A DNA stretch of 64,000 bases from Streptomyces cyaneochromogenes (GCF_003963535.1 NZ_CP034539.1:1240001-1304000); one strand, 5' to 3'. Counted from the stretch's first letter, positions 7,874 through 17,226 are shown. Numbers and translations are program-made. Notes: generated by a model from the sequence alone, not told the origin.

Positions 7874-8953
7874 ATGAGTGCGCTCTTCGAGCCCTACACC
7901 CTGCGCGAAGTGACGATCCCGAACCGGGTGTGGATGCCCCCCATGTGCCAGTACTCGGCCGCTCCGGTGGGCCCCGGCATGGGCGTCCCCGACGACTGGC
8001 ACTTCGCGCACTACGCGGCCCGCGCGGCCGGGGGCACCGGGCTGATCATCGTCGAGGCCACCGGCGTCAGCCCCGAGGGCCGGATCTCCCCGTACGACCT
8101 GGGCATCTGGAACGACACCCAGGTCGAGGCGTTCCGTCGCATCACACGGTTCCTGGTGTCGCAGGGCACGGTTCCGGGCATCCAGCTCGCCCACGCCGGC
8201 CGCAAGGCGTCGACCGACCAGCCCTGGAAGGGCGGCGCGCCGGTGGGGCCGGACGCGTATGGCTGGCAGCCGGTGGCGCCGAGCCCGCTCGCGTTTGCCG
8301 ACGGGCACCCGGTGCCGACCGAACTCACGGTCGCCGAGATCCAGGAGATCGTCGGGCAGTTCGCGGACGCCGCCCGGCGCGCCCTCGCCGCCGGCTTCGA
8401 GGTCGCCGAGGTCCATGGTGCCCACGGCTATCTCATCAACGAGTTCCTCTCCCCGTACTCCAACCACCGCACCGACGAGTACGGCGGCTCGTACGAGAAC
8501 CGCACCCGTCTCGCCCTCCAGGTCGTGGACGCCGTACGGGAGGTGTGGCCGGACGACAAGCCGCTGTTCTTCCGTATCTCGGCCACGGACTGGCTGGAGG
8601 AGAACGGCTGGACCGCCGACGACACGGTCCGCTTCGCCGCCGACCTCCGCGCCCACGGCATCGACCTGCTCGACGTCTCCACCGGCGGCAACGCCGCCCG
8701 CGCCCGCATCCCCGTCGGACCGGGCTACCAGGTGCCGTTCGCCGCGCGGGTGAAGGCCGAGACCTCGCTCCCGGTCGCCGCGGTCGGGCTGATCACCGAC
8801 GCCGAACAGGCCGAGAAGATCATCGCCAACGGCGAGGCGGACGCCGTCCTGCTCGGCCGCGAGCTGCTGCGCAGCCCGTCGTGGGCCCGGCACGCCGCCC
8901 GGGAACTCGGTGGGGACGTGCATGTGCCGGACCAGTACCACCGGTCCGTCTGA
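7874..8953 (+). CDS. NADH:flavin oxidoreductase, old yellow enzyme (YqjM-like)
   Basis: A 359-residue FMN-dependent TIM-barrel enzyme. The N-terminus LFEPYTLREVTIPNRVWMPPMCQYSA matches YqjM-type ene-reductases, including the Cys in MPPMCQY that tunes the flavin. HAGRKAS, HGAHGYLINEFLSPYSNHR (catalytic HxxH region) and the C-terminal FMN phosphate-binding GLITDAEQAEKIIANGEAD/LLGRELLR follow. It should reduce activated C=C bonds of electrophiles. ATG 7874 is preferred over ATG 7862 because GGAG is six bases upstream. It is likely repressed by the divergent ArsR protein. Its stop is only three bases from the end of the convergent ATPase gene. Confidence 0.92.
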   Translation: MSALFEPYTLREVTIPNRVWMPPMCQYSAAPVGPGMGVPDDWHFAHYAARAAGGTGLIIVEATGVSPEGRISPYDLGIWNDTQVEAFRRITRFLVSQGTVPGIQLAHAGRKASTDQPWKGGAPVGPDAYGWQPVAPSPLAFADGHPVPTELTVAEIQEIVGQFADAARRALAAGFEVAEVHGAHGYLINEFLSPYSNHRTDEYGGSYENRTRLALQVVDAVREVWPDDKPLFFRISATDWLEENGWTADDTVRFAADLRAHGIDLLDVSTGGNAARARIPVGPGYQVPFAARVKAETSLPVAAVGLITDAEQAEKIIANGEADAVLLGRELLRSPSWARHAARELGGDVHVPDQYHRSV

Positions 8954-8956
8954 TCG

Positions 8957-11900
8957 TCACCGGAACCGAGTGGGCAGGTACCGGGCCACCAGTCGCTCCA
9001 GCTGGGGCACGGCCCGCTGGCTGGTCACCGCGAGCGCGATCGACGCGGCGACGCCCGCCCAGGCGACCGGACCGAGCGGTGTGCAGCCGAAGAGGTGGCT
9101 GACGCCCGGTGTCTCGACCAGGACGAAGAGAGCGGCCCCGGAGCCGAGGGCGGTGACACGGACCAGCGGGCTGCCCCGACGGTCGGCCAGCGTCTGGGCG
9201 AGCTGCGTGCCCACCACCGCGCACAGGGCCATCGTGGTCGAGCGACGGGCGCTGCCCGGCGTGAAGCGGCCGAACAGCCAGGCGGACGTCGCGCCCACCG
9301 TGGTGGTCAGGGCCCGGTGCCGGATCTTGCGGATCAGGGGCGCGCCGAGGAGTGAGGTGCCGAGGGGTTCGGTGGCTTCGGAGTCGTTGCGGTCATCCGG
9401 GCTCCGCTCGCCGTCCGCGGCCTCCGGCTTCTCCGGTTCCTTCGGCGTCACCGCCACCGCCATCGCCGGGAACAGGTCCGTGAACAGGTTCACCAGCAGC
9501 ATCTGGCGGGTGGACAGGGGCGCCGCGCCCGACAGGAGGGTGCCGAGGAGGCCGAAGCCCACCTCGCCCGCGTTGCCGCCGATCAGGATCGCGATGGCGT
9601 CGGCGACGCTGTGCCACAGGGCCCGGCCCTCGGCGACCGCGTCGATCAGGACCGTCAGATCGCCGTCGGTGAGGACGAGGTCGGCCGCGTTGCGGGCGGC
9701 CGCCGAGCCACGGGCGCTGATCCCGACGCCGATGTCGGCGGCGCGGATGGCGGCGGCGTCGTTGGCTCCGTCGCCGACCATGCCGACCACCCGGCCGGCG
9801 TCCCGCAGCGCCTCGACGACCTGGAGTTTCTGCTCGGGCGCGACGCGGGCCACGACGCCCATGTCGGCCAGCATCCGGGTGCGTGCCTCCCGGTCCGCGG
9901 ACGCCAGCTCGTCGCCGGTGACCACGCCGGTGTCCTCGGGCCAGCCCAGCTCCGCGGCGATCGCCCGGGCGGTCTGCGGATGGTCGCCGGTCAGCATGAC
10001 GGGCCGTACGCCCGCCTTGCGCAGCCCCTGGACAAGGGCCGTGGAGGTGTCGCGCGGCATGTCGGCGAAGGCGAGCAGACCGGTGAACTCCAGCTCCTGC
10101 AGGGATTGTTCGAGGACGTCCTCCGCCCTGTCCGGCGCGTCCAGTTTGCGCCGGGCCACGGCCAGCACGCGCAGTCCCTCGCCGGCCAGCGACTGCGCCG
10201 CCTCCGTCGCCGACGAGGGCAGGCCGGAACAGGCGGGCAGGACCGTCTCCGGAGCGCCCTTGACGACGAGCACCGCAGTGTCGTCGTCCTTTGCCCGGCC
10301 GACGGCGGCGGCGTAACCGCGGCCGGCCTCGAAGGGCAGGCCCTCGGTCTGGGACCACTCGGGGGCGGGGGCGGCCGCGTCCAGGACGGCCTCGTCGGTG
10401 GCGTGCACGGGCCGGTCCGAGTCGCCGTCGAGCTGGGGGCAGGCGCGGGCCGCGACCCGCAGCGTGGCGTCGGCCGCCTTCTCGTCGGGCTTGCGGACCG
10501 TGCCGTCCGCGTCGCTCACGCGCACCAGACGCAGGCGGTTCTCGGTGAGCGTGCCGGTCTTGTCGAAGCAGATGGTGTCCATCCGGCCGAGCGCCTCCAG
10601 GGTGCGCGGAGCCCTGACGAGGACTCCCCCGCGGCTCAGCCGACGGGCCGCCGCCAGCTGGGCCACGGTCGCCACCAGCGGCAGCCCCTCGGGAACCGCG
10701 GCCACCGCCACGGCCACCCCACCGCTCACGGCGCGGCGGATGGGGGTGCCGCGCACCAGCGACAGAGCCGTGACCCCGGCGCCGCCCGCGAGGGTCAACG
10801 GCAGGGCCTTGTCGGTGAGTTCGCGCAGCCGGGCCTGGACTCCGGCGGACGGTGGCGTACGGGCGGCGAGGGTCACGGCCCGGGAGGCCTCCGTTCGCTC
10901 CCCGGTGTCCACCACGACGGCCCGGGCCTGCCCGGCGACCACGGTCGTGCCCTCGAACACCATGCAGCGGCGGTCCGGCACCGCGGCGTCCGGCGTCGGC
11001 TCGGTGCCCTTGTCGGCCGACAGGGACTCTCCGGTCAGCGCGGACTCGTCCACCTCCAGGCCGTCCTCCCACAGCAGCCGCGCGTCGGCGGGCACCACGT
11101 CCTCCGCCCGCAGCTCGATCACGTCGCCGGGGCCGAGCTTGGTGGCGTCCACGATCCGCGCCCGGGACGACGGCTCCTCGGTGGTGACCCGGGCCTTCTG
11201 CTTCTGCTTGGCCAGCAGCCCGGACAGCGCCCGCTCGGCCCGCATCCGCTGGACGCCGCCGACCAGCGCGTTCAGGTCGAGCGCGCCGACGACCAGCAGG
11301 GCGTCCAGGACCGAGCCGAGGATCGCCTCGGCGGCCGAGCCGACGGCCAGGACCGGGGTGAGCGGGTCGTCCAGTTCACCGCGCACCGCCCGGGCCAGCC
11401 GCAGCGGCCCGCTCACCGGTGCGAAGACGCGGCTGCGGCCCATGGCGTGGAGCGTCTGACGCGTACGGTCGATGGCCTGCTCGGACAGAGTCGGCTCCGG
11501 GCCCGGCTCGTGCTCCAGCCGGTCGCGGACCTCGGTGGGCTCCAGTTCGTGCCAGGCCACGCGGGGCCGGGGGTGCGGGGCGCGGGCCACCGCCACGCCG
11601 AGGGCCGCGCGCACGCCGCTCAGCAGTGCCCATGCCGCGCTCGCGTCGACCGGCGTGTGCCGCAGGCCGGGCCATGGCGTGGGGCGACCGCGCCGGGACT
11701 TGCCGACGGCCACCAGGAGCCCGGACAGGGCGGCACCGGACCGGGCCAGGGTCTGCGACCTGTGGCCGACGCCGCGCGCGGCCGGGACCGCCCGCAGCAG
11801 CCGCCACACGTCGGCCAGGCCGTGCGGGACCAGAACGTCCGCACCCCAGACGACGGCTCCGTCCCGGTCGGTGAGGGCGACGGCCACATCTCCGGCGAGC

Positions 11901-13291
11901 AGCCCCGTGAGCAGGTCCTCGTCGGCCGGGTCCGGGCGGGCGACCGTGACGACGACGCCGTCCTTGTCGCGCACCGCGTCCACCACGTCGCTCAGCGACC
12001 GCTCGTCGCTCACCACCTGGTCGGCGAGATTCGTGAAGTCGGCCAGTGCGGGATCGTCCACCATCACGACCCGCAGGCCGGCGCGCCGCGCCGCGTCCAG
12101 CACCGCCTCGGCCCACGGGTCCGCGCCGGCTCCGGGGGTGCGCATGGCGCTCGGGTGCAGGACGACCGTGTCGGCCATCTCGAGCTGCCGCAGTCGTTCG
12201 GTGTCGCGCACCAGGACGCCCGTGCGCGACAGCGCGGAACTCAGTACGGCGTGGAAGGCCGCGGGTCCGTAGCGCGCGGCCTTCGGGGAGCCCGCCAGCA
12301 CCGCCTCCGCCGCCTCGGTGCCGTCGTGCTTGACCAGCAGCGTGGCCAGGGCGCCCACCAGGCTGCCGGCCTCGGCGTGTCCGGCGTACTCCTGGGCGGG
12401 GGAAGTGCGCAGCGGCGGGCGCGGGCGGTGGTCCCCGGCCCGGCCTGCCCGCTCCGGCACGCACACCTCGTCGTGGACCATGTCGAACGCCGCCGCACGG
12501 GCCACCGTGTCCGCCAGCTGGAGCGTGCGCAGCGCGCCGTCGAGCACCAGCGCGGTCGGAGTGCGGCCGGCGCCGTGGGCGGCCGCGTTCGCGATCGCCA
12601 GTGCCGTGTCCATGCGGGAGCGGCCGACCCTGGCCCGCAGCCACCCGCGGAAGCGTGGGTTCTCCCGCAGCAGCGTCACCAGCGCGGTCACCGACCGGGG
12701 TGAGGCCGGCAGGCGCAGGACGTATCCGGTGAACGCGGTCGCGATGCCCAACCCGTCGGCGGCGAGCGTCGTGGCGGCGGCCCGCACTCCGGCGGGGTCG
12801 GCCGGGTGCGGGATGTCGTCGACCGCCTCGTCGGCGGGTGCGAGTCCGTGCCGGGCCGCGATCTCGATCGCCTTCTCCAGCACCCGGTCACCGGCCGCCT
12901 CCTCGACGGCGGTCACCACCAGGCGGCGCAGCCCGCCGTCCCAGTACGCGAGGGCCACGTCGGGCCGCTCCGCCAGCGCCGTGGCGACTCGGCGCGCCGC
13001 GCGCTCGGTCCCGCCCTCCCGCCGTACACGCTCCGGCGCCTCGGTCCGCAACGCCAGGTGGGCCCGGGTGCCGGACCGCCAGGGGTGGGGGCGGACGGGC
13101 AGCGTGTCGCGGGCGACCCGCACGACGCGTGCCGCGGCGTCGGCGGTGCGCACCCCGGCCCGGGCCGTCGAGGCCACGGCTCCCGCGGCGGCTCCCACCG
13201 CGGGTGCGGCGCCCTCGGCCAGCAGCCGCGGCCCGGCCATCACCAGCCCGGCCGCGGCGGTCGTCGGACGTGTCAGGAGTCCCAGAACCAT
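8957..13291 (-). CDS. Large cation-translocating P-type ATPase (CtpI-like)
   Basis: A 1444-residue membrane pump. The C-terminal half holds all P-type hallmarks in order: TGES in the actuator domain (ALTGESLSADKG), the PEGLP membrane motif, the phosphorylation motif DKTGTLTEN (Asp910), KGAPE in the nucleotide domain, the TGDHPQTA segment, and the hinge GDGANDAAAI. The N-terminal ~600 residues are an Ala/Arg/Leu-rich extension seen in actinobacterial CtpI-like pumps, including a partial, apparently inactive, second HAD-like region (MVDDPALADF). Metal specificity cannot be read. ATG 13291 is chosen because the sequence before it is non-conserved and purine-rich GAGGG precedes it. Confidence 0.9.
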   Translation of the reverse strand: MVLGLLTRPTTAAAGLVMAGPRLLAEGAAPAVGAAAGAVASTARAGVRTADAAARVVRVARDTLPVRPHPWRSGTRAHLALRTEAPERVRREGGTERAARRVATALAERPDVALAYWDGGLRRLVVTAVEEAAGDRVLEKAIEIAARHGLAPADEAVDDIPHPADPAGVRAAATTLAADGLGIATAFTGYVLRLPASPRSVTALVTLLRENPRFRGWLRARVGRSRMDTALAIANAAAHGAGRTPTALVLDGALRTLQLADTVARAAAFDMVHDEVCVPERAGRAGDHRPRPPLRTSPAQEYAGHAEAGSLVGALATLLVKHDGTEAAEAVLAGSPKAARYGPAAFHAVLSSALSRTGVLVRDTERLRQLEMADTVVLHPSAMRTPGAGADPWAEAVLDAARRAGLRVVMVDDPALADFTNLADQVVSDERSLSDVVDAVRDKDGVVVTVARPDPADEDLLTGLLAGDVAVALTDRDGAVVWGADVLVPHGLADVWRLLRAVPAARGVGHRSQTLARSGAALSGLLVAVGKSRRGRPTPWPGLRHTPVDASAAWALLSGVRAALGVAVARAPHPRPRVAWHELEPTEVRDRLEHEPGPEPTLSEQAIDRTRQTLHAMGRSRVFAPVSGPLRLARAVRGELDDPLTPVLAVGSAAEAILGSVLDALLVVGALDLNALVGGVQRMRAERALSGLLAKQKQKARVTTEEPSSRARIVDATKLGPGDVIELRAEDVVPADARLLWEDGLEVDESALTGESLSADKGTEPTPDAAVPDRRCMVFEGTTVVAGQARAVVVDTGERTEASRAVTLAARTPPSAGVQARLRELTDKALPLTLAGGAGVTALSLVRGTPIRRAVSGGVAVAVAAVPEGLPLVATVAQLAAARRLSRGGVLVRAPRTLEALGRMDTICFDKTGTLTENRLRLVRVSDADGTVRKPDEKAADATLRVAARACPQLDGDSDRPVHATDEAVLDAAAPAPEWSQTEGLPFEAGRGYAAAVGRAKDDDTAVLVVKGAPETVLPACSGLPSSATEAAQSLAGEGLRVLAVARRKLDAPDRAEDVLEQSLQELEFTGLLAFADMPRDTSTALVQGLRKAGVRPVMLTGDHPQTARAIAAELGWPEDTGVVTGDELASADREARTRMLADMGVVARVAPEQKLQVVEALRDAGRVVGMVGDGANDAAAIRAADIGVGISARGSAAARNAADLVLTDGDLTVLIDAVAEGRALWHSVADAIAILIGGNAGEVGFGLLGTLLSGAAPLSTRQMLLVNLFTDLFPAMAVAVTPKEPEKPEAADGERSPDDRNDSEATEPLGTSLLGAPLIRKIRHRALTTTVGATSAWLFGRFTPGSARRSTTMALCAVVGTQLAQTLADRRGSPLVRVTALGSGAALFVLVETPGVSHLFGCTPLGPVAWAGVAASIALAVTSQRAVPQLERLVARYLPTRFR

Positions 13292-13374
13292 CGCTCGCCC
13301 TCGCTCCTCCTCGCTCGACAGCTCCTTCCGTGCGGCCCGGGTTCCCGCAAAGCGGCATGTCATCCACGTACGGG

Positions 13375-13452
13375 CGCGCCGGCAGGGGATGCCGGGGCGC
13401 CCGTGGGCCGAGGGCGTCGCGTCGGACGAGGATGTCGTCAGGCCCTCGGCCC
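13375..13452 (-). terminator. Tandem hairpins downstream of the esterase gene
   Basis: A perfect 11-bp inverted repeat, GGGCCGAGGGC (13405-13415) / GCCCTCGGCCC (13442-13452), lies 20 bases beyond the esterase stop codon on the minus strand. A second hairpin, CCGGCA-gggga-TGCCGG (13379-13394), follows. Together they probably terminate esterase transcription before the ATPase gene. Confidence 0.6.
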
Positions 13453-13472
13453 GCACCGCTATTGCGCTGGTG

Positions 13473-14786
13473 TCAACCGGTCGTGCAGGCCGTCCCGTTG
13501 AGGGTGAAGGCGCCCGGTGCCGCGCTGTTGCCGGTGTGGTTCGCCTGGTAGCCGATGCTGACGCTCGCTCCTGGTGCGAGCGCCGCGTTGTACGAGGCGT
13601 TGCTCGCCGTCACCGCGCCGGAGCCCGGCGTATACGTGGCTCCCCAGCCGTTGGTGATGGTCTGGCCGACGGGCAGGGTGAAGCCGAGCTGCCAGCCGTT
13701 GACCGCCGTCGTGCTCGTGTTGGTGATCGTCAGCGAGGCGGTCAGGCCGGTGTTCCAGGCGTCGGTCGTGGCGGTCACCTTGCAGGCGCCGGGCTGGGGC
13801 TGGGGTGCGGGGCCGCCGCTGTCCAGTCCGAAGAAGGTGAGGACCCGGGCCGCCATGCCGTTGCTGTAGAGGTTGTGGCCGACGCCCTGGAGGCTGATCG
13901 CCTCGACGGGGGCCCGGTCACCGGTGCCGCCGTAGCGGGTGCGGGTCCAGCCGGCCTGGGGCGTGTCCGTGGCGGACGGGGTCTGGCTGACGCCCTGGAC
14001 GTTCGTCCACTGCTTGATCATCTCCCCGAAGTTCGGGTAGCGCAGAACGTCGTCCTCGGCGCCGTGCCACAGCTGCATACGGGGCCGGGGCCCGGTGTGA
14101 CCGGGGTACGCGGCGCGGGCGATGTCGCCCCACTCCCGCGCGGTGCGGGTCACGGTGCCCTGTGCGCACGCGCTGTTCCACTCGGAGCCGTCGGTGGTGG
14201 CGAAGCAGCCGAAGGGGACGCCGGAGAAGGCGGCGCCGGCGGCGAACACGTCCGGGTAGTCGCCGAGCAGGACGTTGGTCATCATCGCCCCGGAGGAGAT
14301 GCCGGTGGCGAAGACCCGGCTCGTGTCGGCGTCGTAGGTGCGGGTGACCCAGTCGACCATCGACTTGATGCCGACCGGGTCGCTGCCGCCGTCGCGCCGG
14401 AGTGCCTGGGGCGAGGAGACGTCGAAGCACTTGCTGCTGCGGGTGACGGACGGATAGACCACGACGAAGCCGTACCGGTCGGCGAGCGTGTCGTACTCGG
14501 TGCCGTTGTACATGTCCGGGCCGGAGCCGGTGCACCAGTGCACGGCCACCACCACCGCCGGATGGGCGGTGACGCTGTCCGGCACGTACAGGTACATGCG
14601 CAGGTTGCTGGGGTTGGTGCCGAAGTCGGTGACCTCGGTGAGGGTGGCGGTGGGGACCACGTCGGCGGCCTCGGCGCGGGCGGAGGCCGCGGGTGCGGTG
14701 ACAAGAAGTGCCGCCAACAGCGGCAGGAGAGCGGCGATCAGCGTCCGGAGCTGTCTTGTCACGTTCGTGCGGATGGGGGTGGGCAC
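13473..14786 (-). CDS. Secreted CE1/PHB-depolymerase-type esterase with CBM2
   Basis: A 437-residue extracellular enzyme. Residues 1-37 are a signal peptide (TLIAALLPLLAALLVTAPAA, cut near ASA). The catalytic domain is an alpha/beta hydrolase of the polyhydroxybutyrate-depolymerase/acetylxylan-esterase group, with nucleophile motif GISSG (Ser164) and a late His in GVGHNLYS. A Pro/Gln linker (PAPQPQPG) leads to a C-terminal family 2 carbohydrate-binding module (about 330-437) with the conserved Cys pair and Trp residues (AWNTG, NGWQLGF, NGWGATY). The CBM points to plant polysaccharide esters such as acetylxylan rather than PHB. The GTG start has AAGGAC upstream. It is divergent from the pectate lyases and near a CebR-like box. 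Confidence 0.88.
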   Translation of the reverse strand: MPTPIRTNVTRQLRTLIAALLPLLAALLVTAPAASARAEAADVVPTATLTEVTDFGTNPSNLRMYLYVPDSVTAHPAVVVAVHWCTGSGPDMYNGTEYDTLADRYGFVVVYPSVTRSSKCFDVSSPQALRRDGGSDPVGIKSMVDWVTRTYDADTSRVFATGISSGAMMTNVLLGDYPDVFAAGAAFSGVPFGCFATTDGSEWNSACAQGTVTRTAREWGDIARAAYPGHTGPRPRMQLWHGAEDDVLRYPNFGEMIKQWTNVQGVSQTPSATDTPQAGWTRTRYGGTGDRAPVEAISLQGVGHNLYSNGMAARVLTFFGLDSGGPAPQPQPGACKVTATTDAWNTGLTASLTITNTSTTAVNGWQLGFTLPVGQTITNGWGATYTPGSGAVTASNASYNAALAPGASVSIGYQANHTGNSAAPGAFTLNGTACTTG

Positions 14787-15093
14787 GTCCTTGTCCCTTC
14801 TGGTCGCGGCTCGTGGACGTGGTGCGGCGGTGGTTCAGCAGGAGCTGTTCCTCTGGGTCAGCAGGCCGAGCTTCCAGGGGAGTCGGGAGTGCAGACGTGC
14901 CACCGGTCGCCGTGCCTCGGCGTCCGCGCGGTCCGGAGAAGGGGACGGGGGCGGAAGCACGCCTCGACGCCGAAGGCCGCCGGAGTGGGCGTCGACGCGC
15001 CGATCAACGTACGCATAGAGGGAGTCGGCATGGAACTCGCCCTCTCGCAGGGAAAGCGTCCAGAGAGGCATCGTGGCATGGACACGTCCATCA

Positions 15094-15107
15094 TGGAAGC
15101 GCTCCCA
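15094..15107. promoter_or_regulatory. CebR-like box
   Basis: TGGAAGCGCTCCCA matches the palindromic CebR box of streptomycetes (TGGGAGCGCTCCCA) at 13 of 14 positions. CebR is the LacI-family repressor of cellulose/cello-oligosaccharide genes. It lies 222 bases upstream of the pectate lyase start and 308 bases from the esterase start. Binding is inferred. Confidence 0.6.
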
Positions 15108-15169
15108 CACCAGCCATCGAGAGAGCCCTCGCCCCCACCAGGACTGACGGATTTCTTCTGCGCAACGCG

Positions 15170-15198
15170 TTGACTAGAAAGCGCTTGCACCCTACGTT
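15170..15198 (+). promoter_or_regulatory. Pectate lyase promoter with embedded LacI-type operator
   Basis: TTGACT (15170-15175) and TACGTT (15193-15198) are separated by exactly 17 bases and form a good housekeeping-type promoter. The spacer contains AGAAAGCGCTTGCA (15176-15189) with the symmetric core AAGCGCTT, the shape of a LacI/GalR-family operator. A repressor bound there would occlude RNA polymerase. Confidence 0.6.
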
Positions 15199-15329
15199 CC
15201 GTTCAACAGTGTGACCGAGCTGCCTACATCAGACCCCCACAAGGCCGCACTGTCCGCACGCGGCGTTCAACATGACGCACATCGTTCACCTACACGATCG
15301 AATCAGCCCTTCCGAAGGGACGCACCCGC

Positions 15330-16313
15330 ATGCGCACTCTCCCCCCACGTGCACGCCCGCAAAGAACCGCGGTGGCGACAGCCGCCGCAGCAGCAGCACT
15401 CGCCACTGCGGCTGTCATGATCCTGCCCACTCCAGCGGGAGCGGCCGAGACCTCGCCGATCGGGTTCGGCGCCGGGACGACCGGCGGCGGCAGCGCCTCG
15501 GCGGTCACCGTCTCGACGCTGAACGCGTTCAAGTCGGCGGTGACCGGCAACTCGGCCAAGGTCGTACGGGTCAACGGCCTGATCTCGCTGAGCGGTCAGG
15601 TCGACGTCGGCTCCAACACCACGGTGCTGGGCGTGGGTTCCGCGTCCGGGTTCACCGGGGGCGGGCTGCGGCTGAAGAACGTCACGAACATCGTCGTCCG
15701 GAACCTGAACATCAGCAGGCCGCTGGCGCCGTCCGACGGCATCACGGTGCAGGCGTCGACGAAGGTGTGGATCGACCACAACTCCTTCTCGGCCGACCGC
15801 GATCACGACAAGGACCACTACGACGGTCTGCTGGACATCAATCACGGCTCGGACAACGTGACGGTGTCCTGGAACACCTTCAAGGACCACTTCAAGGGCT
15901 CGCTCGTCGGACACAGCGACAACAACGCGAGCGAGGACACCGGGCACCTGAAGGTGACGTACCACCACAACCAGTTCAACAACGTCTACTCGCGCATCCC
16001 CAGCCTGCGCTTCGGCACCGGGCACTTCTACAACAACTACGTGGCCGGCGCGGACACCGCCTGCCACTCACGCATGGGCGCCCAGATGCTCGTGGAGAAC
16101 AACGTCTTCCGCGACACGAAGATCGCCGTCACCACGAACCGCAGCAGCGACGTCGACGGCTACGCCACCCTGCGCGGCAACGATCTCGGTGGAGCCGCGA
16201 CCGAGATCTCCCAGGCCGGCACCTTCACCACGCCGCCCTACGGCTACACCGCCGAGTCCGCGTCCACCGTCGTCGCCTCGGTCACGGCCGCTGCGGGTGC
16301 CGGAAAGATCTGA
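15330..16313 (+). CDS. Secreted pectate lyase, family PL1
   Basis: A 327-residue extracellular parallel beta-helix enzyme that cleaves polygalacturonate by beta-elimination. A twin-Arg-free signal (ATAAAAAALATAAVMILP, ending AGA) occupies residues 1-38. The Pel signatures are present: KVWIDHNSFS, YDGLLDINHGSDNVTVSWN (Ca2+ ligands), and YHHNQFNNVYSRIPSLRFG, where the Arg in SRIPSLR is the usual catalytic base. GAAGGGA lies nine bases before ATG 15330. The PL3 gene follows 55 bases later and is probably co-transcribed. Control by sugar-responsive LacI-type repressors is suggested by the upstream sites. Confidence 0.92.
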   Translation: MRTLPPRARPQRTAVATAAAAAALATAAVMILPTPAGAAETSPIGFGAGTTGGGSASAVTVSTLNAFKSAVTGNSAKVVRVNGLISLSGQVDVGSNTTVLGVGSASGFTGGGLRLKNVTNIVVRNLNISRPLAPSDGITVQASTKVWIDHNSFSADRDHDKDHYDGLLDINHGSDNVTVSWNTFKDHFKGSLVGHSDNNASEDTGHLKVTYHHNQFNNVYSRIPSLRFGTGHFYNNYVAGADTACHSRMGAQMLVENNVFRDTKIAVTTNRSSDVDGYATLRGNDLGGAATEISQAGTFTTPPYGYTAESASTVVASVTAAAGAGKI

Positions 16314-16368
16314 TCACCCTCCAGGAAAAGAAGGATCCACCCCCCAACTGGAAGAAGGCATACGGGAC

Positions 16369-17151
16369 ATGACTTCACCAGCAAAGCCCCGCGCCCGCCG
16401 GCGCGCACTGACCGGCGGTCTGGCTGCACTCGGGCTCTCGTCTGTCATGATCACGACAGTCGGTGCACCCCCGGCGAGCGCCGCCACCTGGCCCACGCCC
16501 ACCAGCAGCCAGCCGGTGAGCTCCACGATCTCCGTGTCCGGTGTCCGCGACGGCGGCATGGTCCGCTACTACGGCAGCGGCGACCTGGCCGGCGACGGCC
16601 AGGAAGAGGGCCAGGACCCGATCTTCAAGCTGGCCGCCGGCGCGACGCTGAAGAACGTCATCATCGGCGCGCCCGGCGCCGACGGCATCCACTGCGAGGG
16701 CAACTGCACTCTGCAGAACGTGTGGTGGGAGGACGTCGGCGAGGACGCCGCCACCTTCCGGGGCGGCTCCACGTACACGGTGACCGGCGGTGGCGCCAAG
16801 AAGGCCGCCGACAAGGTCTTCCAGCACAACGGGCCGGGCACGCTGAACATCTCCAACTTCGCCGTCAGCGAGTTCAAGACGCTGTACCGCTCGTGCGGCG
16901 ACTGCTCCACGCAGTACACGCGCAAGGTCAACCTCAGCAACATCGAGGTGACCGGCACCGGGTCCACGGCGCGCCTCGTCGGCATCAACGTCAACCGGGG
17001 CGACGTGGCGACGCTGCGCGGCATCACGATCCTCAACGACGCCGGCCGCAAGGTCATCCCGTGCCAGAAGTACAACAACAACACGGCCGTGGGCACCGGC
17101 CCGGACAGCACGAACTGCCTGTACTCCAGCTCGGACATCACCTACAGGTAG
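16369..17151 (+). CDS. Secreted pectate lyase, family PL3
   Basis: A 260-residue exported pectate lyase of the short PL3 type. The signal peptide (residues 1-41) has an RARRRAL n-region and ends ASA. The mature enzyme shows PL3 features: GQEEGQDPIFKLAAGATLKNVIIG, DGIHCEGNCTLQNVWWEDVGEDAATFRG, KVFQHNGPGTLNISNF, and the Cys-rich YRSCGDCSTQYTRKV. These are the conserved Ca2+-binding and catalytic blocks. GAAGAAGG precedes ATG 16369. It follows the PL1 gene in one apparent operon and ends in a strong hairpin terminator. Two different pectate lyase folds together suggest real pectin use. Confidence 0.92.
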   Translation: MTSPAKPRARRRALTGGLAALGLSSVMITTVGAPPASAATWPTPTSSQPVSSTISVSGVRDGGMVRYYGSGDLAGDGQEEGQDPIFKLAAGATLKNVIIGAPGADGIHCEGNCTLQNVWWEDVGEDAATFRGGSTYTVTGGGAKKAADKVFQHNGPGTLNISNFAVSEFKTLYRSCGDCSTQYTRKVNLSNIEVTGTGSTARLVGINVNRGDVATLRGITILNDAGRKVIPCQKYNNNTAVGTGPDSTNCLYSSSDITYR

Positions 17152-17181
17152 GCACCGGCCGCAGACACCCCCCACGGTGAA

Positions 17182-17226
17182 GGCGGCCGTACGAAGCGTC
17201 CCCGCACGGCGCTTCGTACGGCCGCC
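17182..17226. terminator. Strong bidirectional terminator
   Basis: A perfect 17-bp inverted repeat (17182-17198 and 17210-17226, loop 11 bases, arms starting GGCGGCCGTACG) lies between the convergent PL3 and PaaX-type genes. There is no U tract, as is common in actinomycetes. Confidence 0.75.

Larger units (their letters stand above)
14787..15329. other. 543-bp regulatory intergenic region between divergent polysaccharidase genes
   Basis: No convincing gene is present. The region separates the CBM2 esterase (leftward) from the pectate lyases (rightward) and contains the CebR-like box at 15094-15107 and the PL1 promoter with its LacI-type operator at 15170-15198. From the predicted promoter, the PL1 mRNA would have a leader of about 125 bases. 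I see no clear riboswitch in it. Confidence 0.6.

Noticed and set aside
9611..12703. A 1030-codon open frame on the plus strand opposite the P-type ATPase
   Set aside because: The minus strand contains all P-type ATPase motifs in order; the plus frame is low-complexity His/Gln/Arg/Gly sequence.
13473..14786. Assignment as a true polyhydroxybutyrate depolymerase
   Set aside because: The CBM2 module and pectinase context favour plant polysaccharide esters; the catalytic fold alone cannot decide.
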